A stretch of DNA of 64,000 nt, from positions 10,416,001 through 10,480,000 of the forward strand of contig CM059625.1 in assembly GCA_030435675.1 (NCBI GenBank), read 5' to 3'. Within the stretch, counting starts at the first letter, position 1, and the number at the start of each line of letters is the position of its first letter. Position numbers and translations under genes: made by a program. Positions 49,775 through 63,072 of this stretch are shown here, in pieces. This DNA is from Steinernema hermaphroditum. Taxonomy: Eukaryota > Nematoda > Chromadorea > Rhabditida > Steinernematidae. The notes below the pieces were generated by a model, which worked only from the letters and a program-made list of their open reading frames with translations, ran no database searches and had not been told where the DNA came from.

Positions 49775-52700
49775 TTTTTGAGTGTACCAGTTCAGCGCAA
49801 TAACATCCCTTAAGGGCCCTGAAACGGGAAGAGTCGAATTACAACCATAAAACATAAAATCGACCGTTGGGCAGAAATTCGCGTAGCATTTGCTGGTTAG
49901 TGCAAGGCGCGCAGCAGCTAATTATCTGTTAGTCACACAAACCGCGAGAAGCACAATTGCACATTCAGAGGCAATCATTTACGAGCCTAGAAATTAGTGG
50001 AAGGGTCGAGTAGAAGCTTAAAAAAGTAAACGAATGCAACGATGGCTGTCATGTTTTCGCACAAAATGGGTCAGATGGATGCGACAAGTCACCGTCATCT
50101 CCGTCTCATCTCGCTCGCACTGGTTCGCGCCAGTCGACTATCTACAACTTTTATCAATGTTGCTTTCGCAAGTCGCCCTAACCTTCAGTGGTCAGTTGAG
50201 GAATAGCGCGAATGTAGGGTAATGAACCACTAGACTTGGCGATGTGAGTTCAAATGCCACTTTCCGAGACTTCGAACAACGACGATAATGAGAGATTAGT
50301 TGTCAGATGAGGTGTTCGACGGTCGCGCGCGTTCGAGACAGCTAACTCACGCGACGACCCGACTTAAGCAGCAAATGAAGACAGCACTGAATAAGAAGAT
50401 TGTGTCCAATTGCTGTTTGCACAATGAGAAGCAATTCGATTCTGTTACGCACTATTGCACACATTGCTCTGCATTTAAGACATCTAATTCAAAAGTTACA
50501 GCAGTCCCTGCTATTGTCACATTCGTTTCCCTCAAAGGTTTAAGTTGTTTACCTTTCGTCCTAACGGCTCTTAGTCTTTGAGAGGAAAGAAACAAAAAGG
50601 AAAAGTAAGAATGAAAGCATCGAGGTTCAACGTCAGAGCGAACGGCTCTCGGACGAGGTGATATATTCATTGCGATGTGCCCTCAGACGACAACTGATTT
50701 TTGCAAAGTTTTTCTGCGAGAACAGTCGGTTATCGTCGAGCGGAATGTCGCCTGGGACTGACCGCAGGTGCGGAATGAGTGCAGCTGACAGGCTGTCGTT
50801 AAAAAAATGAGTTCCTCAAAAACAAATGTAGAGTGAAAAACACCATCGAAACGAGACGCTAGAAGCTTTACACGACCAAGTGAGGCAATAATCGCTATGG
50901 CAGATCTAATTGGCGCCCACGCCGGATGTCCATAAGCTGATGAAGACCAATTCTAAGTGACAGATCTGACAGACAACTCTCACATCCATGTGTCTGTGCT
51001 CTGGATGCACAACTTTCAAACTAACGGACTAGAGGAAAGAAGCTGGAAAGAGGAGGTGAGAAACGCGCCAGTTCAGCCGGACGAAAGTGCCATCAAGCCA
51101 TCAACTGAAATTAGGGACTAATGTAACGATGCCAGGACTCCAGACCAAATTCGATTGTGAGGGCTAAGCGTGGATTTGCATCGATCGACCAAAAGCGAAT
51201 GGCGCCATATCGCCTTCGTTCTCTAAAGACAAAGTGGTTAGTTACGCAAAACCGGAAATGTTTTTCCGGACAAACTTTACATAGCGCAAGGAAGGGAAAA
51301 GAGCATTTCTGGACGGCACAATCACTAAGTAGAAAGATGCATGGGATTCAGCGGTTCTCTCACTCAATGTGTGCACTTTTAATGCTTCGCTTTTAATGCG
51401 CCGATGGGCTTCTCACTGATTTCTATTTTAGCGGAGTGCGAAGCCCCACGGTGAATGTATGCATATGCTCATAATAATCACATACACATGCTTATTCTCT
51501 GGACAGAAGTCGCCTGTTTCAATTCTTCTCACGCTCCCTAAAAATCCTTCGGTACAGTAGTCTAGTTATTCACCAACAAGTTTCAGCGAAACGGAGATGT
51601 GCGAAGCTTGTCAAACACTTGTATGGCGCAAGTATATAAAATAAAAACAAAATTTTGCACTAAGACTGACACACCTATTTTTTCACCCTTGCTCAGAATG
51701 GGGCTTTGCAGGAAGCTCGGCTTGTCTAAATGGTGTCTTTCATGACGCGCTCCTCCAGATCTTACCGTTCTTCCTAGGGCCATTGTTAACTCTGCACAGC
51801 TTACGGATTAGCCATCTTATCTGTTGTTGCCAGCGGCAGCTCGTGGAGTCGTTACTTGTCAAAATCATGGCCATAAGAACATAGCTTTATCACTTGCAGC
51901 AAAATATGTTTTTGTGTACGTAGGGGTGTTCCGACATGGCAAATTGTTCCTGAATTAACACTTATGTCATGGCACAGTCTCAGGCAATGAAGCTAATTGG
52001 TTAGGACGGAGAGCGCCTATCGGAAAAGAATTCATAACATCTAGCGCTCTCATCATTTACTTTTCACTTTTCCTCTAAGCGACTTTTAGCCGAAAGCACA
52101 GAATCCATAAAGTTCTCGCAGTGTTTTCTCTCTTTTTAACCGATCGCCCTGGTTGCCTTCACCGAACACACATGGGTAGCACTTGTTTTCCGCTCTATTC
52201 TTCTACTTTTCTGGACCACCTTCAGCTCCATGTGGGGGTAAGCGACTGACTGATGCAGCAAACGTCCTGTTGAGGAGTTGTGAGTAATCAAGCGTTTCAT
52301 GAACGTGGCGGAAATTATGAAAACGAAATGTAAATAAGGCCAGAAGAATGGATCGTTGATGTAACGCGATGTAGGCTTGAGCTCCATGTCATAATGCCAT
52401 GGTTCTGTTGATAGATTACTTCCACATTCTTTATGCCGGAATCCCTCATCTTATGACACGAAAAGTCAGGTCGCGGGATACGCTCCTGCGTTTTTTCTCT
52501 CTCAAGTCATCTAAGTTTTCTTCTTTTGGCTTCAGGGATGTTGACAATGCCCCCTGGCACCGTTGTCTCTAAAATTATTCTAATTGACGTTAATTAGTTC
52601 TGTTTGTTCTCACTCGCTCTAGCTGCGCTTCCGTAGCCCGCAATTTCAATATTTGAAGAGTCTGCAAGTTTATCTTTGTAATCGTCGCAATTTCATTGTG

Positions 52701-55596
52701 ATGGTTAATTCAACAAGAGGAACCGATCTTGTACCCTCAGGCTAAATTCGTCTTGCTTCATGGAAAAGATCCATAGTTCGAGGACAACGGACCACCTAAT
52801 TAATGCTATTAAATATGCTTTAAAGCGCTAATGTGACGTGACATCACTCGCGACAGTTTCTTGGCTAATTCATCATGCTTTGTCGGATCTTTCGCTCGAC
52901 TTGTCCCTTTCTTGCCTTCGTCAAATTTTTAATTTCTACTTAACCTAGCGCTGCTTGGCGCTTAGGGCTCCACTTTGATAAGTTCCTTCGATGCTTCCAT
53001 AGGACAGTAGATGTTTCAGAACAGTCTGATGCTCTACGATTCTTCATTTATTATATAACAACACAACGTATGTGTTACCAGGGTCGCGCATCGTTGTTGT
53101 TCGGTTGCTTTGCATTATAAATTTATAAGTATATCGAAGTTATATCCTATCCAGTTTCGCCAGAACACTCACTAGTCACCCTCACTCTTCTCTGTATTCT
53201 CTACAAATCCGCTTCTCACCTGGCATCAAATTTCTAACAGAAGAACCACTTTCGGTTTACTCTATGTTTCTTTTGGATCCAATTTTCGGCTGTTTTCGGA
53301 ATGCGGGATTTGCATGGGCCCCAAAAACTCCAAACAAACTTGCACCATGTGGCCGCTCCATTTAAAGGGATAATCACCACTTTTAACGAGCGACGGACGT
53401 GTGAACTGCGCGCCGAGATCTATGTCGCTTGCAGGCTCTTCATTGGCAATTAAAGGCGCGTCCCGCATTATGCTACTTATGCAAATTGTTTCTGTGAAGC
53501 TTCGACTTTGTGTAAAAGTGCGTAAATTATCGGAGTAAAGCAGACAACTACGCTACCCAAATAAAAACGATAAAAGAGGACTTGTTGAAGAAACGCCGCG
53601 CAGTAGCGTTCGACGACGACACTTTTTGCCATCCAACAAACATTCGAATGTGATTTTCATTCATGGAAAAATTAATCCTCACTTTTCCGCTCCCGTAATC
53701 CACGTCTTTTCCGATCATTCATCTGAGCTCATCCGCCCGAACTCTCTCTGCGACTTCGCCTCGTGCCGAAGCTGTGCGCTCGTCAAGCCTCGCAGCTACC
53801 TTTCAGCGACGCGCCTATGCTCATTTACAAGGGAAAAATTGGAGCGATATGCAGTTCCTCAAATATCTCTGAAATTCCATCGGCACCCGACCGTAATCCG
53901 ACACCGTTTCCAAAAAGATGCCATTATGTTGTTGCTAATTAGGCGTTCGAACTCATCTACTAAGCGAATGCCCGAAGTCCCGATGTAATCCGTGTTACCC
54001 TTCCCAATGAAGACCCGTGAGCCAGGGCGTCCACCTTTTTTCCTACATGACTATATGGCGTTCACTATGCCATTTATGTCAAATCCCTAAGTCCTTCAAA
54101 GTTTTCTTCGGGACTATTGTTTATTAGAAGATGTCGATCTGTTTATTCTAATGGCGGTTCGGGGAAAGGGCATAACTATTGGACGAACATCATTCTGATG
54201 ACAGTCACTAACTCAGTGCCGTTAGGTGTGAAGTTTATAAACGTCGAGTAGTGCAAAGTGATGACGACAAGAAAGGGATTCCATGTCCTCGTGTTGGCTC
54301 ATCCACGGGCAAAGCCGTTGTCGAGGAAATTAATTCGCTTTTATTGCTCGGATGCTTATCGTGGACGCCTAGATGACAAAGTAAAGTTTTGTCTTTCACG
54401 CCTTCCTAGCGCCTTTTAACGTTTGTATCTCAACGATACGATTCATACCTTTCTGGGAGAAAAACAGCGGATACTATACGTCGAGACGTATCCTCGCAGT
54501 CCAACCTAGCCAAAGCATTCATCACCCGTGAAAGTTGCGATTCAAATAACAGCGTAAATAACTGCGTTTTAACGTAATTACCATTTGTATTCGAGCGTGA
54601 AGAAAGGACAGATGAGTTTTGTCCGTGTATAAGTGTTTTGCGCGGGTCGCAACATATCCACCTGCATGGATTCGTCTGTGTCACTTCCATGAGAGAGAAG
54701 TCTTTCAGCGCTGGACTAATTCCCTTGTCCTTCGTTTTCCTGCAGTTACCGTTTCGACTACTCAAAGCCGCTGCCTTTGTTGGCTTCTACATCTACCACA
54801 AATTTTCTTTTTTACGTACACCATCGATATTACTTACTAGTAAGGCATGGAACTTTGGTGTTGTAAGTTTTCTCGAAAACGCATTCCTAGTTGACCGTTC
54901 AGCGCCATCGAGCCACTTGTGAAGATGTTCAAATCCTATCACTTAAAGGGGTGCCGATGTTTGGCGCGTAATCTTTCCCCCAGTTTTCTATCTTTGTGTG
55001 TATGAAAGGCTGTTCCCGTGTCGTAAGCTTCGCCGAACCTGGGCGTTTGCTAATGACACAGCGTTATAATCTGGTAAACGAAATTATCAGAGCAAATTAA
55101 TTTTGCCCAAGTTTGCCACCAAGAACGCAATTGCGCGTCCCACTCGATTGAGGGTCAGATGTGCTCGACCGCAAGCGGTGGTTGGCTAAAGCTTTCCGAT
55201 TGCTTTTCAATTAACAAACTTTTATAGTCGGTTATATCTATTATGCACTTCCTTCCCCATTAAAGTCCTCATACGAGAGCGAATCAGCGCACGAGTGAGT
55301 GCACCGTTGTTTCACTTTCCGCTCTGCTGGTCGATGTCGCGATGAAGTCCTCAGCTGCGACCCATCCTGTTACTAACATTTCGCTGTTTGTATTTATGTT
55401 TCCGCAGCTACCCATTCACTTCAAATCGTTCCCAATTTTCTGCGTGATTTCCACTCGTCAACATCCGGTCATCTTTTCAATTTAGGTGTCTCGACTTGAT
55501 GAGCTCACTACGAGGACTCGATTAGCGTTCGGTGGAAAACAAAGCTACACATCACTCGAATATAATCCTTAGTCTCTGCAAGCTCCATTCGGCGAG
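49775..55596. other. Long intergenic region, no gene supported
   Basis: About 5.8 kb with scattered open frames of 60-120 codons (for example 50300-50581, 53626-53988 and 54430-54765), none with splice context, signal peptide or recognised motif. Its right side is the upstream region of the amine receptor gene. It could contain unrecognised upstream exons of that receptor. Confidence 0.4.
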
Positions 55597-57883
55597 ATGC
55601 ACGGAGTCCTGGCTGCGGATACGGTCGGCGTACCCATCTTCCAGGTTTTCAAAGGAGCAGCACTCGGCTTGCTTGTATTGTGGACCATTGCCGCCAATTC
55701 TCTCGTATTCATTGTCCTTTACAAGAATCCTCGACTTCAAACGGTTCCAAATCTTCTTGTAAGATGTGGTCAACTGTCAATGTTTTGACTTTCTGTTCAG
55801 GTTGGCAATCTAGCGTTCAGCGACCTGTGTCTGGGACTAGTGGTTCTGCCGCTCTCATCGGTCTACGCGATCGCCGGCCAGTGGCTCTTTCCGGAAACAC
55901 TCTGCGTAATCTTTGTTTCTGGTACGTGAACATTTGGCCTACGGAAAACAACATTGTTCTTAAAGCGGACATCTTATGCTCTACCGCGTCCATTTGGAAT
56001 CTGTCAATAGTGGGACTGGACCGATACTGGGCCATTACATCGCCGGTAGCATATATGTCGAAAAGGAACAAGCGGACCGCTCTCGTTATGATTTTGTCCG
56101 TGTGGGCGTCTTCTGCGCTGATTAGCTTAGCGCCCCTTCTAGGATGGCGTCAGGTGTTTTTAAGCTCTTTAAGTGCAATAACGCGTTGTTTGCGCAGGTC
56201 GCCGAACATGGCAACCTGGTGGAAATCAATGGGACTTGGCAATGTACTTTCCTCGACCTCCCCAGCTACACCATCTACAGTGCCACCGGATCGTTCTTCA
56301 TCCCGACCATTCTCATGTTTTTCGTCTACTTTAAAATTTATCAAGCGTTTGCTAAGCATCGCGCTCGGCAAATCTACCGCCAGAAGGTAAGCCTTCGTAC
56401 AAAGGCAAAATATGTTGTGAGTGAACACACTTTTTGGCAAAATTCTTTAATTTGACGGCAGGCACTATCACAGCGACAGTTCGCATGTGTTTGTGGTCCA
56501 CATCCGGCTGGTTCCATTACTTCTTCAAATTTTACGACACCTGACCAACCAACGTCCTATTTACTTCATTACTTAATTTGTCGTTTTAGCTGGCTGTCTC
56601 CTCTCATGTAAGCTGAATCAAAAACGTAACGTTATGTTAGCACCAAAATTAACCATGAACGTGCGGGGCTTTCGGGGCTTTTAGTGTGTCCTCTTTCTCT
56701 GTAGATCTGCTCTCTCTACTAACGTCACCTACCCCAATTCCTCTATGCTATCACCTACACCTTTTCTGGCATACTCTTTTGGCACCCCACTGCACATATC
56801 TGTCTTTTGAACATCACTGTGGCTTAGGTAACACCACACTGACTACGATCACTTAGAGTTTGTGGCGTAGTTTGTCGTCATGTATCACTGCCATATAAGG
56901 ACTTCCGAACCTGGCATTTCACTTTTCAGGTTATCCGAAAACACATCGAATCTACTATTTTGCACGAGATAAGTCATGTTTTGCCGACTTCCGACGAATT
57001 CGCAAAGGAAGAAGATGACGACGAAGATGAAAGTACGTCAACGATCGGGGTCGTCTCTGACGCATGCATTCAAATCTTTAGGCGACAGCACTGGCCGAAC
57101 TCCAAATAATGATATGCAAAATGGTCCGATTATTGAAGAAGACGAGGAGCAGTGTCTCGAGAGTGAAAATGAAGAGGATGACGATGAGCCCGATGAGGTC
57201 GTAAAGGAACTGAACGAGGTGACTGCGTCAACGGCGACGAAGGTGACTAAGGGCACGTTTCCCCTGGTTGACCTGATCTCTTACAGGACACTTGGGCCGA
57301 CAGTGTCGTCATTCGGAGAGAAAATGGAACTTCCTCCATGCGGACCGAGTTCCGCACCCCTGTCGTCAGACCAACGGCCGAAAAGTGCGTGGCCTTTCAA
57401 AAGCCCGACATTCAGAAGTCGTCGAAAACGACGATTAGCTACGAGAAAGTTAAAAGACATAAAACGAGAAAGGAAAGAGTGCACAGGAAGAGCCTTCAGA
57501 AGAAGCCAAAGGCCATTTCCGCAGCCAAAGAGCGTCGCGGTGTTCGCGTACTCGGTATTATACTGGGATGCTTCACCATCTGTTGGACTCCTTTCTTTAT
57601 GTAGGGTTTGCAGCCTCACTCATATTTTAACTCGTTCTTTTGTAGAATGTATGTAGTCGTTCAATTCTGCTCAAATTGCGCCGTCAATCATCACATTGAA
57701 ATGTTCATCACGTGGCTTGGCTACAGTAATTCAGCTATGAATCCCATCATATATACGGTTTGTAACATTCATTTTTAACCAATTATGTTCAGCATTCAGG
57801 TTTTCAATCGAGATTACCAGATAGCATTGAAAAGGCTTTTCTACAGTGGAAAGTCGGGCGTTCTTCCAGGACGCGCCGTGTAG
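55597..57883 (+). CDS. tyra-3: Aminergic GPCR, tyramine-receptor type (probable tyra-3)
   Basis: Nine exons (55597-55758, 55801-55921, 55966-56153, 56198-56386, 56930-57032, 57082-57242, 57287-57600, 57646-57757, 57800-57883) encode 477 residues with seven membrane helices. Class A amine-receptor marks are GNLAFSD in TM2, the amine-binding Asp in SADILCSTAS (TM3), DRYWAI, YSATGSFFIP in TM5, CFTICWTPFF in TM6 and NPIIY in TM7. Intracellular loop 3 is long, first acidic (EEDEEQCLESENEEDDDEPD), then very basic. It should be a neuronal receptor for tyramine or octopamine. The close fit of SPVAYMSKRNKRTA and long loop 3 point to tyra-3, but that name is from memory of the family and less certain than the receptor class. 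The N-terminus is short and lacks glycosylation sites, so upstream exons may be missing. AATAAA lies at 57953-57958. Confidence 0.93.
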
Positions 57884-57952
57884 TTCAATACTATTCCCAA
57901 TTCAAAGGTGTTCTGGCGGGTATGTAAGAACTTTCCTCACAGTGATGTCTTG

Positions 57953-57958
57953 AATAAA
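57953..57958 (+). terminator. Poly(A) signal AATAAA of the amine receptor
   Basis: Canonical AATAAA 70 bp after the receptor stop codon. Confidence 0.65.
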
Positions 57959-58551
57959 AAATTAATTTATTTATACATCCTGCATACCGTTACTCGGCGT
58001 ACTATGTTATGAGTGCTGGATGTAAAGCGTCACACTGAAAGGCCATTTCTTGAGCGAATGTTTGAAAAAGAGGCACTGATGATGTGCCGCAACTCTGCAA
58101 AAGAAACTTTGTAGATCGTCGCCAAGAACCTGGGGCAATTGTATGAGAACATTTTTGCGCTTTTTGCAACAGTCTTGCGCTACAGTAAATACTTACTGTG
58201 AAACAGCGAAAACATATGTTTTGAAACTATATATTTGAACAGCAGCCTCGAAGAATAATATTACTGCGTAAACAAGAAAGGTGCGACGTGGTAACCCGAG
58301 AAGAGTCTGCGACACATTCTCAATTATGATCGCTTTGCTGAATTTCAAGAGAGGAAGGATAAGATTTCTTGATCCGAGATTTCACACCGATTACGTGAGA
58401 ACAGTTCCGTAACAACAATGTACTAACATCTCAAATAAGCTTGTCTCTTCATTAACTGACCTTAAAGACAAAAATAAAAACTTTACTTTTCAGAAAACAG
58501 GAACCCGATTTATTAGTCAATTTACTGATAGGATTCAGGATATCCTGTTGC
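57959..58551. other. Intergenic gap between convergent genes
   Basis: Lies between the amine receptor (+) and the Ras-like gene (-). It holds only 3' flanks; the minus-strand AATAAA of the Ras-like gene is at 58509-58514. Confidence 0.5.
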
Positions 58552-59459
58552 TTAGTGGCAAGAGAAAATCGTCCAGAACACACTCGTTAAACTCTTTCGT
58601 TCCGTGTCGTCTACAGGATTGTCGTAAGCATTGTCGTTGCGGGCCACGTACTGGCGCACTTCATCTCTCCGGTCCTTGATTTTCCATACCATTTCGCCAA
58701 GAGCCTTGTTGCAGCCGGCCCCACTCTTGGCGCTAAAACCGTGCTTTTGTACGCAAAAGCTCCTGACATACCTTGTCTCGAAAAGGGAATAGCCCAGTCG
58801 TTCCGCAATTTGCTCGCCCGTTTTGAAGTCAATCTTCGCCGCATCCGTGCCTCGTTGATCGCTTTTTGTGCAAATGAGGAACACTTCGCAGTCGGGTGAT
58901 ATAAGGATGTTCAGTTCGCGAACGATTTCTTGTGCGCGGCGTAGGGTATTCGGAGCACAAATGTCGTACAAGACGAACACACCATTTGCATCCACAAACT
59001 CGACGTATTTCTTTGTCTTGCGTTCCTCCATCGGAGCCGATCGCTTGAGCTTCACTTGATCGATGAAATCGCAGAGAGTACTGTAGTCTGAAGGCATTGT
59101 ATGCTGTTGAGCTTTGTCGACATAATGTTACCGCAATCGAGGAATTCGATTTTAGTCTTCTCATCTTCGAGGGGCTTAAAGATCACCTGCCTGAAGGGAG
59201 GAGGTTCGCTTGTTGAAGGAGCCTCAAAAGTGTTGTGCACCAGTCTACGAATGAAACTTGACTTTCCGACTAACTCATCCCCAACTACGATCAGCTTAAT
59301 GCGGCTTTGTGTGAACTGAAATAGAGCAAATAGAGCAAAGACAGGCGTACAAAATCGTCACACCACCATCAGCTGTATCTATTCTTGTTAGTCTAGACTC
59401 ACCTGGGGTTGCTCTTCAGTAATCGAGTGCACGCACCTTTCATGGGTCGCAGACGACAT
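58552..59459 (-). CDS. Atypical Ras-like small GTPase
   Basis: Four exons (59459-59403, 59315-59132, 59087-58772, 58732-58552) encode 245 residues. The G1 P-loop is GDELVGKSS, preceded by IKLIVV. G4 is TKSD in place of NKxD (FLICTKSDQ), and G5 is ETSAKSG. In place of the G3 DxxG the sequence reads EFLDCDYSTL, so the Mg/gamma-phosphate contact region is abnormal. The middle (VDANGVFVLYDICAPNTLRR) follows the Ras-family fold. About 35 residues follow the GTPase core and the C-terminus (SVFWTIFSCH) has no CAAX box, so standard prenylation is not expected. It is probably a signalling GTPase of the atypical Ras group with altered hydrolysis. I cannot place it in a named subfamily. Confidence 0.85.
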
Positions 59460-60930
59460 GGACGCGACAGGAAGTTAGGGAAGCAGTCAATCGGACAAAA
59501 TAATGCCAACCACTCGCCGTCAGGGCCGTCAACGATAACACAGTCAGCATCGAACGCTTATCAATTGCCTTGTGCTCATCCTCCTATTTTCAGCCCAACG
59601 ACACTAGGTTAACTCCAAAGTCCCTGAACGAAATTTTCCAAAAAGCGGTCTACACCTCCATTGGTTGAAAGCAAATACGATCCTCTCCGCACATAGATCA
59701 CATAGAAGATGCGTGCTTATAGGTTATGAAAAAGAGTGTTGTCGAAGGAGATATACAAATATGGCGCCGCTCATGTGTGCGTTCGCGTGACAGTCGCATC
59801 GGAACGACAACACGTCAATTTGGTGATTCAGCGATGATCGCCATTTGAAGTTAATCTTCCAGCTTCATACATAAAAAGATTGAAATTTCGGAAGCACCAG
59901 TTTTTCGTGACCGGAAACAGGAAGTACCCAATTGATAGGGAGTCCAAGTGATCGGTGTGGGTGATCAGTTGTTTACGGAGAGAAGTGATTCAGCGGTGAA
60001 AGACAAAATCCTGATGGGTACCAGCATTTTCTTTGACTATGTGATTGCTCTACAGGCGAGTAGCGATAAAATTAAAAGTTATCTACAGCAGCATAACCAG
60101 TATCATTTCTAGCCATGGCGCACAAACGAAATTATTACCCAACAGATAAACTGATTAAACGACAGGCGCTGGTCCTTAGTTTCAGTTTCTAAGCCTTACC
60201 TTAGAAAAACTACGTCAAAAATACTGATCCGCAGGTAGTGTTTTCTAGTTTCCAGTTAGAATAAAGCGGCAATCGGCGGGAATTATTTTCCAGGAACCTG
60301 CTAGCATGTCCATCGCGAACAAATAATGGAACTCAACTACTGAACAGTCACTAGTTAATGGGATGGCACACGAACAATAGCGGATCATTTCAATACTTGC
60401 TTACTGAGATATCCACGAAGATTATATTCAACTTACACATGTGGGTTGTTACAGACTAAGTTGCAGCCGGGACGGTCCTCCTTTTCGTTTTTGTCAGATT
60501 TTAAAAAGAAAGACATTTTGGTTCAACATTGGACTCATTCATCGAAATCGAAGTACTTCTTCCTAATATCGTAGCTGTTGGAACGGCAAGTGTACTGTTG
60601 AGGTGGAGCTAAGAAAGCGTTACCTGCGCAACTAACTTTTAGCTATTTGTCACTTTTCCGGTAAATTTTTCGTTATTTGGCCTTCATTTCTACACAGAAG
60701 AAAACAAAGAAGTACTTCTGGCCTTCATGTGTGCATGGTGGCTTCGTTTATACCTACCTACCAGTTTCCACCACCTGTTGCCCATTTTAAGCAATCGGAA
60801 ACGGACTAATTTACACAAAGTGATGGTGCGATTTTCAATGCCTTTGAGCATTTTCCTTGCTGTGGCGTTTCAGGAACAAAAGGCTGACTGTCTTTGGTAG
60901 TTAAGCTCCAGCCGGCTGTTGCCAGTTACT
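59460..60930. other. Intergenic, no gene supported
   Basis: Upstream flank of the Ras-like gene. No coding exon or named repeat could be identified. Confidence 0.4.
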
Positions 60931-60939
60931 GGGATGTTC

Positions 60940-61420
60940 AATATGTTCTTCGAGCGAGGATCCAACACATACCGCCGTGTCGTATGTGATCATCGCAAGT
61001 GATGGGAGGTGGTGCCAGGACGTCAATAAGAATGGGTGGCTCTAGAACACCGTCCATAGCGTAGCAGCCTATAGCGAGGCAAGACCACCACCCTACGAAA
61101 GAAATGATTTCTGTATGGCGGGAGTGTGAAAGCTTGCTACGCTGGTAAGTGGTGGATATGAACACGATGGTAGACTGAAAGCTGGACATCGCCATCGACC
61201 TACGTCCTTGTACTGCACGACAACGCGCGACGGAGGAAATTGTTCTGAAGGCCACCCTCCATGAGCTGAGCTGCGATGTTCTCCAGTATGGAGTGCGTAA
61301 CGATTTGACGCGAACGATTTGACGCAGTAACGTATATATAGTATATACCGTATTCTCCTGACTTAACACTAGTAAGATGTCATCTGTTCCGCTCGCGATC
61401 AAACTTGTTTGCTAGGAAAA
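60940..61420 (+). mobile_element. Second mariner transposase relic
   Basis: Fragments in shifting + strand frames follow the mariner transposase: DHRKWWE where intact copies read GDEKW, a GSVKACYAGK block, VLVLHDNARRRR (the LLHDNARPH motif, holding the second catalytic Asp) and PYSPDLTLVRCHLFRSRSN (PYSPDLAPSDYHLFRSLSN). The blocks are in the right order but broken by stops and indels. A 14-bp unit is tandemly doubled at 61299-61326 inside the relic. Compared with the 22.3-23.0 kb copy it lacks the N-terminus and has no visible terminal repeats. Confidence 0.8.
61299..61326. repeat. Two-copy 14-bp tandem duplication
   Basis: The unit AACGATTTGACGC(G/A) occurs twice in direct succession within the mariner relic and probably arose by replication slippage after the element died. 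Confidence 0.8.
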
Positions 61421-63072
61421 AAAGAACTTATTGAAAACTCCATTATATTGGGCTGCTGCATACAAAATGTCCGAAATGGAGAAGAACCTCGATCTTAGAG
61501 TCACACTGAGCGCCCAAGATGCTCCCAGGTTAAGCCATTCTTACACCTTACAAAACAAATATGAAGCAGATAAATTGAGACTGGTCTCGACAGCTGATAT
61601 AAGGCACCGGTTTCAGTCTTTGAGAATTGCAAATTGACGTTCTTTAATTGGAACAACGATCATTGCTTTCTGCAATATATCGTTTCAGGACCGCATCTGG
61701 ACAGCATTCAGAGGTGCAAATGCTCTAGCACCACCACTCTCCGCTGAGAACGGTATAACACATGAACACAATGGCATATAAACACAAGGGTTTCATTCTG
61801 CGCAGCTAGGGGCGGTAGGTGCCGAGTAAATGGTTCTTTTCTTTTTATTTTTCCGTTTTATCGGTTTTTTCACAACAAATAGGACGATAAAGAGAATTGC
61901 AAATTAAGCCACGTGAGTCATAGGATGTAGATGATTTCCAAAGTCCAATAGGACGTTCGGAAATAGTTTCTAGCTCTCATTTTCAAGTATAAAACCTTCC
62001 TTCGCACGTGAGCCACATTAAGCTTAGTGTATTCTGATGAGAAGGGCAAGAGGAAGCAGTCGAAAAATTCGCTAATAATTGTTGAAGTTCACCGTTCACC
62101 AATTAGCATTCCTATTCTGGCGTACCATTAAACAAAGCCTATGCTCCTTGAAACGCCTCTGATTTTGTCTACGCAGGAGACTATTCATCATTATCCGTCA
62201 TCACAAAATAGCTATGTCATGTAAGGTATTTTAATAAACATTGGGTTGAAAAAATAACGTCAATAGCCTCTGGAGACACAATTCTGTTGAAATGTTACAT
62301 ATAGGATACCTATGCTCGTTCAACTGCCGCGAACACCTCATCATTCTCTTTTTCGGTAACTGCGCAGGTGTAGATATGCGTGGTCACTTATCTGTAGACT
62401 TCGCATATAAGGTCTCTAAATTGGAAATCGTTGATAATCAAGACAGACTTTCCCATGTAGATCATTAGAATCGCAGATTAAAGGTTTATTCAATCGTAGT
62501 CACTGTAGGAAACAACAAAGAAAGCAGAGTTCATTGAAATGGGCATAAATAGAATATCTAGTGCATGCTTATCGTCTCAAAACAAGACAAGGACTTCATT
62601 ACCTATCCTCGATTCAAATTAGGTTAAAAATTACTGCACTTCTCACAAAGCGTGCCTTCAATTTAAAGCAATAATTATTTTTCCCTATGTTTCTATAGAT
62701 GTACTTCGATCTCTTTGTATCTGTTACAAGCATCTGTACGCTTTCTGATTTGAGGCTACTCTGCAAACTCTGCGCACACATTTTGCATGCATAATAAAGC
62801 CAGGTTTTGGCTCTCAAACCCTTCATTTTCGTGTCCCTTTGACTTATAGGTAAGTCTTTCCCGCTTGGTTCGATACATAAGCTGGGATTCGACATGACTC
62901 GTTTGCATTCGAAGAATTGTTTTTCACGATTTTAATCTGTTATGAATCTCAGCCCACTTAAAAGGCTAATAGCGCAATTACAAGGAAGACGAAGAGGCTT
63001 TAATCGGTGATGACCAGGCGCAATCTACCTGCGCTTCTTGAATAATTTTCCCCATTTTTGAAGGATCGCAAA
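61421..63072. other. Intergenic, no gene supported
   Basis: AT-rich stretch with short frames only. Promoter sequence for the neuropeptide-like gene is expected near its right end. Confidence 0.4.

Noticed and set aside
50160..50290. tRNA-like GTTCAAATGCC string near 50.25 kb
   Set aside because: No acceptor stem or anticodon arm could be paired around it.
59112..59131. A 20-bp intron in the Ras-like gene
   Set aside because: It is too short to splice; using the CCTTCAG acceptor further on gives a normal 44-bp intron and keeps the frame.
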